A stretch of 12,459 nt of DNA from NCBI GenBank assembly GCA_903888395.1, contig CAISTO010000297.1:1-12459 (forward strand), read 5' to 3'. Shown here piece by piece: positions 6,284 to 12,459 of this stretch. Below the pieces are notes generated by a model. That model worked only from the letters and a program-made list of their open reading frames with translations, was not told the DNA's origin and did no database searches. Numbering within the stretch: position 1 is the first letter of the stretch; every line of letters starts with the position of its first letter. Made by a program: the position numbers and the translations under genes. The stretch comes from an uncultured Bacteroidota bacterium (GTDB lineage Bacteria > Bacteroidota > Bacteroidia > UKL13-3).

Positions 6284-7264
6284 AAGAGAAGCACCTGTTT
6301 TTTCAGCGTAGTTTTCTAATATTTTATAACCACAATAAACACCTAAAGATGGTGCACTTTCTTGCGGAATTCCTTCAGCTGAGGTAAAAGGTCCGTCAGT
6401 TAAAAAACGCATGTATTCATTTGGATTTTTTTCATATAATAATTTCTTATCTACAAAAAAGCTCCATATTTGATTTTCACTTTCATTGCACCAGTCCATT
6501 TGTTTTTTAGTATATCCAAACACCAAAGTATCATTTAACTCTGGCAATATTTTTTTTGTAAAATACCTCACCTTTGCTTCAAAAAGCATGTATGCTAAAA
6601 AACGTTTGTCCTTTAATTGCTTGTCGAAAGTAGAAATGGCAATGGCTTTTAAGGTATTTGGAACAATATAATCTTTGGTCATTTTGCTGCGCATAAACTC
6701 CGGAAATTCTTCAGGATAAAAAGGGTAATTTTTACCCAAATACATGTCTAATCCTATACCTATAATGCTATCGTAAGCGCTATGAGCTTCGGTAAACTCT
6801 GAAATATAACTTACAAAATGAGGAATTTTTACATCTGGGAATTCTTTTTTATAGCGGCTCATGGCTACCGAAAGTTCATCTTCTATTTTATTTAAATTAG
6901 GATAGATGCTATCAACTTCATGTTTTAATGCTAAAATACTTGGATATTTTACAAAGCCAATTAAACTTTTGGCATAATATGGATCATTTGTTTGGGGTAA
7001 TAATCCTAGGGTGTTTTCACAAAATCCAAAATAAAATTCATCATATTTTTTAGCAATTTTGCTAAAATGCGCATCATTTACTAAGTTGGTGTCATTTAAA
7101 ATTAAATCTTGTTCAAACCTAGTAATGCTAATGTGGTCAACATCTTTTGCTTCGTTTTCAATACTTGAGTTATTACCGCAAGCAGCTAAAAAACAAATAA
7201 ATATACCTGTAAAAAAAATGTTACTGTTTTTGTTAAAACTATCAATAAATTGCAATGCTTTCAT
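6218..7264 (-). CDS. gldB: Gliding motility-associated lipoprotein GldB family
   Basis: A 348-residue lipoprotein. The signal peptide ends in lipobox LAAC with Cys29. The body carries GldB-family hallmarks: 'ISITRFEQDLI' after the signal region, 'FVSYISEF...YDSIIGIGLDMYLG' near residues 150-175, 'MLFEAKVRYFTKKILPE' in the middle, and the C-terminal 'PSLGVYCGYKILENYAEKTG' block. GldB is needed for gliding in Flavobacterium; the family is widespread in Bacteroidota and its biochemical role is unsettled. Being a lipoprotein, it should be anchored in the envelope. No alternative ATG precedes the lipobox, so the start at 7264 is the likely one. It diverges from an outer-membrane barrel gene with 12 bp between start codons. 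The pairing with nadE nearby recalls gldB neighbourhoods in other Bacteroidota. Confidence 0.85.
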   Translation of the reverse strand: MKALQFIDSFNKNSNIFFTGIFICFLAACGNNSSIENEAKDVDHISITRFEQDLILNDTNLVNDAHFSKIAKKYDEFYFGFCENTLGLLPQTNDPYYAKSLIGFVKYPSILALKHEVDSIYPNLNKIEDELSVAMSRYKKEFPDVKIPHFVSYISEFTEAHSAYDSIIGIGLDMYLGKNYPFYPEEFPEFMRSKMTKDYIVPNTLKAIAISTFDKQLKDKRFLAYMLFEAKVRYFTKKILPELNDTLVFGYTKKQMDWCNESENQIWSFFVDKKLLYEKNPNEYMRFLTDGPFTSAEGIPQESAPSLGVYCGYKILENYAEKTGASLSEIMNNNNWDEILKQSGYRPK

Positions 7265-7269
7265 GGCAA

Positions 7270-7277
7270 CAAAAATA
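7270..7277 (-). promoter_or_regulatory. Possible -7 element of gldB
   Basis: On the minus strand TATTTTTG matches the Bacteroidota -7 consensus TAnnTTTG and lies only 5 nt before the gldB ATG. A transcript from it would have almost no leader. No convincing -33 TTTG is seen upstream. The site overlaps the first base of the divergent gene's start codon. Confidence 0.35.
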
Positions 7278-8026
7278 TGAGAATAAAAAACATTTTTGCT
7301 TTAATTATTTGCGCTTTAATAATTAGTAAAGCCAATGCACAAATTTCTGATGAATCGATGTATGAATTTGGCTTAAGAATAGCTCCGCAAGTGAGTTGGA
7401 GTAAGCCCGATAGTAAAAGCATTACCGATGGTGGCATTAGTTTAGATTGGAATTATGGTTTTCATGTGGCTAAAAAATTTACCTCACGTTATGCATTTGC
7501 TTTTGAAGTGAATGTCATTAACATGACTTCAAAAATTAAAGTGATTGATTCTATCAATGTATTTTCGCCTACTAAATTACCAGCGGGAGCACCTGTCACC
7601 GACATGTCATTGAACTTTCATTTGCGTTATTTACAAATTCCAATTTTGTTTAAAATGACCACAGATCCTTTTAAAGATAAGTGGAAAGCTTATGGTGAAT
7701 TTGGATTGGGTTTTAGTTTTTTAATTCGTAGCAAAGTAGATGTAAGTTCTTCTGTTTTAAAACTAAATGATGTGGATGTTGACCATCCTGATAATGGAGA
7801 TGTTTTTTATATTAATAGTGATAAGTTTGACAAAAATTATAGCACACAAATTAATTTGATACGTCCTTCATTTATTGTTGGTGGTGGATTAGTTTATGAC
7901 CTTGTTGGTAATACAAAATCGTATATTGGTATAAGATATGACAATGGATTGGCCGATTATATGGACGCAGATAAATGGACTGCAAATAATAGTTATACTG
8001 CCTTAAATATTGGCATTATTTTTTAA
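7277..8026 (+). CDS. Outer-membrane beta-barrel protein, PorT-like family
   Basis: A 249-residue protein starting at the ATG at 7277. An upstream in-frame ATG at 7250 would prepend nine residues overlapping gldB and spoil the signal peptide. The signal peptide is MRIKNIFALIICALIISKA, with likely cleavage after 'ANA'. The mature part shows alternating hydrophobic strands and turns typical of an 8-stranded barrel of the OMP_b-brl/PorT type: 'EFGLRIAPQVSW', 'NYGFHVAKKF', 'HLRYLQIPILFKM', 'KAYGEFGLGFSFLI', 'FIVGGGLVYDL', 'SYIGIRYDNGL', and a C-terminal 'YTALNIGIIF' ending in Phe as outer-membrane proteins do. True PorT belongs to the T9SS machinery, but many relatives do not, so I do not assign porT. 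nadE follows 37 bp downstream with no clear terminator between. Confidence 0.72.
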   Translation: MRIKNIFALIICALIISKANAQISDESMYEFGLRIAPQVSWSKPDSKSITDGGISLDWNYGFHVAKKFTSRYAFAFEVNVINMTSKIKVIDSINVFSPTKLPAGAPVTDMSLNFHLRYLQIPILFKMTTDPFKDKWKAYGEFGLGFSFLIRSKVDVSSSVLKLNDVDVDHPDNGDVFYINSDKFDKNYSTQINLIRPSFIVGGGLVYDLVGNTKSYIGIRYDNGLADYMDADKWTANNSYTALNIGIIF

Positions 8027-8063
8027 GGATTAGTTTTTTTAAAATCCTTTCATCATATAATTA

Positions 8064-9719
8064 TTGATAAAAAATTTGAAAATAACATTAGCGCAACTGA
8101 ATTATCATACTGGTAATTTTGAGTTAAATACGCAAAAAATTATTGAGGCCATTAATAAGGCTAAATCTGAACAAGCTGATTTAATTATTTTTTCTGAATT
8201 ATCGGTTTGCGGTTATCCTCCTCGCGATTTTTTAGAGTTTCATGATTTTATAAATTTATGCTTGCAAAATGTAAACATCATTGCTGAGCAATGTGTTGGA
8301 GTAGCTGCTATCATTGGTTCTCCAACTGTTAATCCAAAAACTGAAGGTAAAGATTTATTTAATTCAGCTTACTTTTTAGCAGACGGAAAAGTGCAGCAAA
8401 TTATTCATAAAACCTTATTGCCAAACTACGATGTGTTTGACGAATATCGCTATTTTGAACCCAACCGAGTTTTTGAAATTGTAAATTATAAAGGTAAAAA
8501 ACTAGCCATTACCATTTGTGAAGATTTGTGGAACTTAAATTCAAACCCCATGTACATTCAATGTCCAATGGATGAGTTAATCAAACAACAGCCTGATTGC
8601 ATTATTAATATTGCCGCTTCGCCATTTAGTAAAGTGCAAATAAATACACGTTTGCAAGTTTTAAAAACCAATGCCATAAAATATAATTTACCGCTGTTTT
8701 ATGTAAACCATATTGGTGCGCAAACGCAATTAATTTTTGATGGTGGAAGTTGTGTGTTGAATAGCAATGGTAAGGTTGTAAATCAATTGAGACATTTTGA
8801 AGAAGACACAATAATGGTTGAATTGGATACCATAAATTCAATGCAAAGCATTCTTGAAAACAATGAAAATGAAACCATAAATTACCAAGATATTGAACAT
8901 GCATTGGTGCTTGGAATAAAAGAATATTTTAGAAAACAAGGATTTAAAAAAGCCATTCTTGGTCTTTCTGGTGGAGTGGATTCTGCGCTTGTAGTATATT
9001 TGGCTGCAAAAGCGTTGGGTGCCGAAAACGTAATGGCTGTGATGTTGCCTTCGCAATACAGCAGCGATCATTCAGTAAGTGATTCGGAGCAATTAGTAAA
9101 GAATTTAGGAGTTAAAAGTGATTTGATTTCTATTGAAAATACTTTTGCTGCTTTGCAAAATACCTTAAGCAAACAGTTTGAAAATACGGAATTTGGCATT
9201 GCTGAAGAAAACATGCAAAGTAGGAGTAGAGCAGTTATTTTAATGGCCTTGGCCAATAAATTTGCTTATATTTTACTCAATACTTCTAATAAAAGTGAAC
9301 TGGCTGTAGGTTATGGAACATTGTATGGCGACATGTGTGGTGGCATTTCAGTAATTGGCGATTTATACAAAACAGAAGTATATGCGCTTTGTGATTTTAT
9401 CAATCGAAACGAAGAAATTATTCCTAAAAATATTTTAACAAAAGCACCAAGTGCTGAGTTACGTCCAAACCAAAAAGACAGTGATTCATTGCCCGATTAT
9501 GAAGTGTTAGATGCTATTTTGTTCCATTATATTGAAGAGCGTAAAGGTCCACAGGAAATCATAGCCTTGGGATTTGATGAAGCGTTGGTTTTACGAACTT
9601 TAAAAATGGTAAATACCAATGAATGGAAGCGTTTACAAGCCCCACCAGTTTTAAGAGTTTCTAGCAAATCGTTTGGACCAGGAAGAAGAATGCCTTTGGT
9701 AGCTAAGTATCTTGGCTAA
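8064..9719 (+). CDS. nadE: NAD+ synthase, glutamine-hydrolysing
   Basis: Catalyses the ATP-dependent amidation of deamido-NAD to NAD+, using ammonia released from glutamine; final step of NAD synthesis, cytoplasmic. The 551-residue product has both domains. The N-terminal nitrilase/amidase domain (about 1-260) carries the Glu45-Lys116-Cys152 triad, in 'FSELSVCGYP', 'KTLLPNYDVFDE' and 'TICEDLW'. The synthetase domain (about 275-551) has the PP-loop SGGVDS (302-307), 'TSNKSELAVGYGTLYGDMCG' (407-426) and the 'ELRPNQKDSDSLPDYEVLD' segment (465-483). Length is normal. There is no ATG: an in-frame stop at 8058 limits the start to TTG at 8064 or TTG at 8076. The second gives 'MKITLAQLN', which fits the family's usual N-terminus better. 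It probably follows the barrel gene in a transcript. Confidence 0.95.
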   Translation: MIKNLKITLAQLNYHTGNFELNTQKIIEAINKAKSEQADLIIFSELSVCGYPPRDFLEFHDFINLCLQNVNIIAEQCVGVAAIIGSPTVNPKTEGKDLFNSAYFLADGKVQQIIHKTLLPNYDVFDEYRYFEPNRVFEIVNYKGKKLAITICEDLWNLNSNPMYIQCPMDELIKQQPDCIINIAASPFSKVQINTRLQVLKTNAIKYNLPLFYVNHIGAQTQLIFDGGSCVLNSNGKVVNQLRHFEEDTIMVELDTINSMQSILENNENETINYQDIEHALVLGIKEYFRKQGFKKAILGLSGGVDSALVVYLAAKALGAENVMAVMLPSQYSSDHSVSDSEQLVKNLGVKSDLISIENTFAALQNTLSKQFENTEFGIAEENMQSRSRAVILMALANKFAYILLNTSNKSELAVGYGTLYGDMCGGISVIGDLYKTEVYALCDFINRNEEIIPKNILTKAPSAELRPNQKDSDSLPDYEVLDAILFHYIEERKGPQEIIALGFDEALVLRTLKMVNTNEWKRLQAPPVLRVSSKSFGPGRRMPLVAKYLG

Positions 9720-9822
9720 ATTCGATTGGTGAGGACACCAACCGAGGACAAAAATACGGAACACTTAACTTGCCCGTGGTTGTGTCTCCTGACCAACCAC
9801 ATAAATTCGATTGATGATGACA
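9717..9822. repeat. Compact repeat element spanning the nadE stop
   Basis: TAAATTCGATTG occurs exactly at 9717-9728 (its TAA is the nadE stop) and at 9802-9813; the similarity extends to about 21 bp with two mismatches. Between them lie two hairpins: TTGGTG-agga-CACCAA (9726-9741) and GTGGTTG...CAACCAC (9776-9800, with an extra GTC/GAC step and TCCT loop). The second hairpin read on the minus strand resembles the first, so the pair is an inverted repeat. It fills most of the 148-bp gap between nadE and higA. Confidence 0.6.
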
Positions 9823-9867
9823 AAAAATCTTGTTTTAGAATTTCAATATTAGTATTTCGAATTTACT

Positions 9868-10224
9868 TTATGCACTATGCAAAAATACCTCTGCAGGAAT
9901 ACTGAAATAATTTTTTAGTTTTTGTGCAGTTTTTAAAGTTATTTCTCGTTTACCTGAAAGCACAGCAGAAACATGCCCTTTGCTTCCAATAATTGGTTCT
10001 AAATCTTTTGCTTTGATGCCCATTTCTAACATTTTATATTTAATTACTTCCAATGCATCAAGTTCAGGTAATTGATAGTGCTTATCATCATAATCCTTTA
10101 TCAAAACCATTAGTAAATCTAATTCATCATGTTCAGCAGAATTTGGTGCTGTATGAAATATTTCCATTAATCTGATGGAAGCATTATGGTATTCTTTTTC
10201 GGTTTTTATTACTTTCCAAGTCAT
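9868..10224 (-). CDS. higA: HigA-type antitoxin, XRE-family HTH
   Basis: A 118-residue protein. Residues 1-55 are helical and probably mediate dimer formation and toxin contact. Residues 59-110 form a helix-turn-helix: 'EVIKYKMLEMGIKAKDLEPI', then 'IGSKGHVSAVLSGKREITLK' and 'KLKNYFSIPAEVF'. This matches HigA antitoxins of HigB-HigA modules. It would neutralise HigB by direct binding and, with the toxin, repress their own promoter. The gene follows higB with a 2-bp gap, the toxin-first order typical of hig loci. The 11-bp palindrome at the higB promoter is the probable operator. Confidence 0.9.
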   Translation of the reverse strand: MTWKVIKTEKEYHNASIRLMEIFHTAPNSAEHDELDLLMVLIKDYDDKHYQLPELDALEVIKYKMLEMGIKAKDLEPIIGSKGHVSAVLSGKREITLKTAQKLKNYFSIPAEVFLHSA

Positions 10225-10226
10225 AT

Positions 10227-10556
10227 TTATAGTTTTTTATTGGTTAATATTTTTGTGTCGAATGATATAGTTTCAACATTTATTTTATCATATTCTTTAT
10301 GTGTTCCAAACCAAATTACATAACATGCATTTTGTAAAAAATTTATTGAAACAATAAGCCTGAATTCATTACCTTTTATATTGAAAACAACCCTGTTATT
10401 ATTTACAATACTTGCATTACCGTAAACTTTTTTAAGTTCATTGAAATTGTTAAATGTTTGTTTCGAAAACTCATTATACCAAATCATTATTTGCGTTTCA
10501 GCAAGTGGATATTTTTTGATGTAATATAAAATCGTTTTCTTTACAAGGATTTTCAT
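10227..10556 (-). CDS. higB: HigB-type mRNA interferase toxin
   Basis: A 109-residue RelE-superfamily toxin that would cleave mRNA, likely on ribosomes. It has the HigB-family core: 'KYPLAETQIMIWYNEFSK' (15-32), 'VYGNASIVNNNRVVFNIKGN' (44-63), 'FRLIVSINF' (65-73) and 'FGTHKEYDKINVETI' (83-97). Arg55, Lys61, Arg66 and the His86/Tyr89 pair are candidate catalytic or RNA-contact residues. The frame can be extended two codons to a TTG at 10562, but the ATG at 10556 gives the usual MKI-type start. No premature stop; it appears intact. It is followed by higA after 2 bp. Confidence 0.92.
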   Translation of the reverse strand: MKILVKKTILYYIKKYPLAETQIMIWYNEFSKQTFNNFNELKKVYGNASIVNNNRVVFNIKGNEFRLIVSINFLQNACYVIWFGTHKEYDKINVETISFDTKILTNKKL

Positions 10557-10559
10557 ATG

Positions 10560-10597
10560 CAAATATAATAAAAGTTTTCATTTTGCAAACTTTTATT
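10560..10597 (-). promoter_or_regulatory. higBA promoter and palindromic operator
   Basis: On the minus strand a -33 TTTG (10586-10589) is followed after 18 nt by a -7 TATATTTG (10560-10567), fitting the Bacteroidota consensus. A perfect 11-bp inverted repeat, AATAAAAGTTT (10567-10577) and AAACTTTTATT (10587-10597) with a 9-bp spacer, covers the -33 element and touches the -7. This is where a HigA dimer would block transcription. The -7 box ends 3 nt before the higB ATG, so the mRNA would be leaderless or nearly so. Confidence 0.75.
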
Positions 10598-10718
10598 GAT
10601 TTCTATTTCTTTTCCTTTATTCAAAATATAAGTCATGGAAGCAATTCACTTATTGCCACGCAAATAAATTATTATTGCCCCCATAAAATTAATTCATTTA
10701 CCCTAAACAAAAAACACA

Positions 10719-10931
10719 ATGATGGAAGTTAAAGACAGCAACGGAACCTTATTAAATGAAGGCGATTCGGTATCAATTATAAAAGATTTAAAAGTGAAAG
10801 GTTCTTCATCGGTTATTAAACGCGGAACCATTGTTAAAAACATTCGTTTAACAGACAGTGAAGAGGAGATAGAAGGAAAAGTGGAAAAATCTATGATGGT
10901 TTTAAAAGCTGAATTTGTTAAAAAAGCATAG
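10719..10931 (+). CDS. PhnA-domain protein (short form)
   Basis: A 70-residue protein equivalent to the C-terminal domain of PhnA/YjdM proteins: 'VKDSNGTLLNEGDSVSIIKD' (4-23), 'LKVKGSSSVIKRGTIVKNIR' (24-43), then 'EIEGKVEKSMMVLKAEFVKK'. The domain is an SH3-like barrel. The N-terminal zinc ribbon of full-length PhnA (about 110 residues) is absent. Despite the historical 'alkylphosphonate' label, a role in phosphonate use is not established. It begins with two consecutive ATG codons (10719, 10722); the second may be the true start. It stands alone, with an intrinsic terminator 23 bp after the stop. Confidence 0.85.
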   Translation: MMEVKDSNGTLLNEGDSVSIIKDLKVKGSSSVIKRGTIVKNIRLTDSEEEIEGKVEKSMMVLKAEFVKKA

Positions 10932-10954
10932 TTTTAAAATCAATTTTTTTTAAG

Positions 10955-10987
10955 AAACAGTTACCATTTTTGATAACTGTTTTTTTT
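10955..10987 (+). terminator. Intrinsic terminator of the PhnA-domain gene
   Basis: AAACAGTTA (10955-10963) pairs with TAACTGTTT (10974-10982) around a 10-nt loop and continues into a T-run. It isolates the PhnA-domain gene from the lipoprotein-Sco-cytochrome operon that starts 26 bp later. Confidence 0.88.
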
Positions 10988-11012
10988 GTAAAATGTATAT
11001 TCACAAATTTAA

Positions 11013-11405
11013 ATGATAACACGATTTCTGTACTTAATAACTTTATTGCTATTTTTTGGATGCAATGGAACACCCAATAATGCACAGGTTTTAGACGATA
11101 AAATAATGCAAATTCATGATGAAGCCATGGCGAAATCTGCTTTGGTATTGTCGTTAAAAAAGGAAATTAATAATCAAATTGATTCAATAGAAAATGGAGC
11201 TTTTAAAGATTCATTGTTAGTTATTTCAAGCCATTTGTACAAGGCCGACAGAAGTATGTTGGATTGGATGCATGCATACAAAACACCCAATTTGAATGCT
11301 GATTCTGCCGAAAAATATTTGATCAATCAATTAGCTGAAATAAATAAAGTTTATCATCTTACTTTTGAAAGCATCAAAGAAGCAAAAGAAATTTTAAAGA
11401 AATGA
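11013..11405 (+). CDS. Lipoprotein of unknown function, Sco-operon associated
   Basis: A 130-residue lipoprotein: short signal peptide with lipobox LFFGC and Cys17, then a mostly helical, charged body. Helices at about 26-58 ('VLDDKIMQIHDEAMAKSALV') and 95-130 suggest a small helical bundle. The middle has 'SHLYKADRSMLDWMHAYKTP' (68-87), whose conserved-looking Trp and His residues could contact a ligand; I do not know the family's function. Its stop overlaps the start of the Sco gene (ATGA at 11402), so the products are probably made together and act in the same place, the periplasmic face of a membrane. A helper in copper or haem-protein assembly is an inference from context. Confidence 0.7.
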   Translation: MITRFLYLITLLLFFGCNGTPNNAQVLDDKIMQIHDEAMAKSALVLSLKKEINNQIDSIENGAFKDSLLVISSHLYKADRSMLDWMHAYKTPNLNADSAEKYLINQLAEINKVYHLTFESIKEAKEILKK

Positions 11406-12034
11406 AATATAAAATAATAACATTTGTATTATTGACAGGCGTATTGATTGCCTGTGGCAAAAAAAAACTACCTATTTTAGGAGAAAGAGCAGTTGATGTA
11501 AAAACAGTAAATGGCCAAGAAGTAATTGATACCATTTATCAAACTGTTCCTGATTTTTCGCTCACCAACCAAGATGGAAAAATCATTGATCAAAATACCA
11601 TAAATGGTAAAATATATGTGGCCGATTTCTTTTTTGTTACTTGTCCAACTATTTGTCCACGAATGAAAAAGAATTTACTTACTATTTATAACACTTACAA
11701 GGGCAATCCAAATATTTTATTTTTATCTCACACCATTGATCCCGAACACGATTCTGTATCCGTTTTAAATGATTTTGCCGAGCGCTTAGGTGCTGATAGT
11801 AAACAATGGCATTTTTTAACAGGAAACAGGGATTCAATATATGAATTAGCCACACATGGATATTATGCTACTGCCTTGCCTGACTCAACGGAACCGGGAG
11901 GTTACGTTCACAGCGGTGGACTAATTTTGATAGATAAAAATAAGCGTGTGAGAGGAATTTATGATGGAACAAGCGAGAAGGATACCAAAACTTTAATGGA
12001 GGATATGGAGCTTTTATTGAATGAAAAAGAGTAG
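11402..12034 (+). CDS. SCO1/SenC-family copper chaperone lipoprotein
   Basis: A 210-residue thioredoxin-fold protein. Its signal peptide ends in lipobox LIAC with Cys18, giving a lipid anchor instead of the transmembrane helix of many Sco proteins. The copper/thiol motif CPTIC (Cys81, Cys85) follows 'DFFFVT', and the distal ligand His170 is in 'GGYVHSGGLILID'; all three expected ligands are present. 'DFSLTNQDGK' (51-60) and 'FLSHTIDPEHDS' (107-118) are further family features. Sco proteins deliver copper to, or reduce the thiols of, the CuA site of cytochrome oxidase; some act in nitrous oxide reductase maturation. It overlaps the lipoprotein gene before it by 4 bp and the cytochrome gene after it by 14 bp. 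Confidence 0.93.
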   Translation: MKYKIITFVLLTGVLIACGKKKLPILGERAVDVKTVNGQEVIDTIYQTVPDFSLTNQDGKIIDQNTINGKIYVADFFFVTCPTICPRMKKNLLTIYNTYKGNPNILFLSHTIDPEHDSVSVLNDFAERLGADSKQWHFLTGNRDSIYELATHGYYATALPDSTEPGGYVHSGGLILIDKNKRVRGIYDGTSEKDTKTLMEDMELLLNEKE

Positions 12035-12404
12035 CATTATCTTATTTATTATTTTTGTTTTCATATTCAGTGCTTGTATTGAAAACCAATTTTCAAATGC
12101 TTCTGTAAATTTGGCGTCTGGTTACCAATTATATGAAAGAAATTGTAGTAATTGTCATCAAAAAGATGGAAGTGGTTTTGCACGCTTATATCCGCCATTA
12201 TTGAATTCCGATTATATTTTAAATCATCCCAATATGGTTGATTCCATTATAAAACATGGTCAAAAAGGTTCCATCAAAGTAAATGGTTTGGAGTATAATT
12301 TGGAAATGCCGGCTTATACTAAATTGAGTCAACATGAAGTAAATCAAATTGCTTATTATGTGTTAATCAAATTCAATAAGTTGGATTCGTTGTTGGTGGA
12401 ATAA
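12021..12404 (+). CDS. c-type cytochrome lipoprotein
   Basis: A 127-residue mono-haem cytochrome c. The signal peptide ends in lipobox FSAC (Cys19). The haem-binding motif CSNCH spans residues 42-46, followed by 'YPPL' (57-60) and a likely axial Met96 in 'MPAY'. The helix 'LSQHEVNQIAYYVLIKF' matches the C-terminal helix of class I cytochromes. It would carry electrons at the periplasmic membrane face. It starts 14 bp inside the Sco gene, so the two are translationally coupled and probably work in the same respiratory step. The gene is complete; the 55 bp after it to the window end are AT-rich, with a 19-bp palindrome at 12427-12445 and no gene. Confidence 0.93.
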   Translation: MKKSSIILFIIFVFIFSACIENQFSNASVNLASGYQLYERNCSNCHQKDGSGFARLYPPLLNSDYILNHPNMVDSIIKHGQKGSIKVNGLEYNLEMPAYTKLSQHEVNQIAYYVLIKFNKLDSLLVE

Positions 12405-12459
12405 ATAATATGAATAATTTCTATCCAAATAATAATTTATTATTTAAATATATCATTAT

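Noticed and set aside
7250..7276. Upstream ATG that would lengthen the beta-barrel protein by nine residues
   Set aside because: It would put polar residues before the signal peptide and start inside gldB; the ATG at 7277 gives a clean signal peptide.
8025..8049. AAGGATT/AATCCTT hairpin between the barrel gene and nadE as a terminator
   Set aside because: The T-run is in the loop rather than after the stem, and the stem is weak, so termination here is not supported.
8626..9256. Several minus-strand frames inside nadE
   Set aside because: They are shadows of a conserved, full-length enzyme gene.

Overview
The window looks like a chromosomal segment of a low-G+C member of the Bacteroidota. 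Three things support this: a gliding-motility lipoprotein of the GldB family, a large secreted protein ending in a type IX secretion (T9SS) sorting domain, and several lipoproteins with Bacteroidota-style lipoboxes. Promoter-like sites follow the Bacteroidota pattern (TTTG, about 18-20 nt, TAnnTTTG) rather than the E. coli one. A Chitinophagales/Sphingobacteriales-like lineage is plausible, but the sequence alone does not settle it.

Left part (1-2100): a probable uracil-DNA-glycosylase-fold protein is followed on the same strand by four very small genes. The last three overlap by ATGA stop/start junctions. One of them (1306-1473) encodes a 55-residue, strongly basic peptide, and the next two encode small membrane proteins. 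This looks like an accessory cassette of unknown function. Next (2100-4855) comes one 898-residue secreted protein with a duplicated Ycf48/BNR-like propeller region, a 'GVCWSTSSNPT' domain and a T9SS C-terminal domain, closed by a strong hairpin terminator.

Middle (4856-6217): a single small GIY-YIG-like gene lies between two gene-poor stretches (4856-5161 and 5597-6100) full of palindromes. A repeat of about 50 bp occurs once on each side of it in direct orientation (4949-4997 and 5806-5855). The right-hand stretch also holds a multi-hairpin block, a fragment resembling the widespread 'cattgcgagga...ggcaatc' palindromic repeat, a 62-bp imperfect palindrome, a terminator-like hairpin with a competing upstream pairing, and a probable gene fragment that runs into the 3' end of gldB.

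Right part (6218-12459): this is the more conserved chromosomal core. gldB (minus) diverges from an outer-membrane beta-barrel gene with only 12 bp between the start codons; glutamine-dependent NAD synthetase (nadE) follows. A small repeat element that includes the nadE stop codon separates nadE from a minus-strand HigB-HigA toxin-antitoxin operon, which has a clear palindromic operator/promoter. A short PhnA-domain protein with its own terminator follows. Last comes a tightly overlapping three-gene operon (lipoprotein of unknown role, Sco-type copper/thiol protein, lipoprotein cytochrome c) that probably serves respiratory copper or haem-protein maturation at the cell envelope.

The most interesting parts are the small-gene cassette at 1072-1978, the repeat-flanked GIY-YIG unit, and the apparently leaderless, operator-overlapped higBA promoter. 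All remarks on homology come from pattern recognition; no database search was run.
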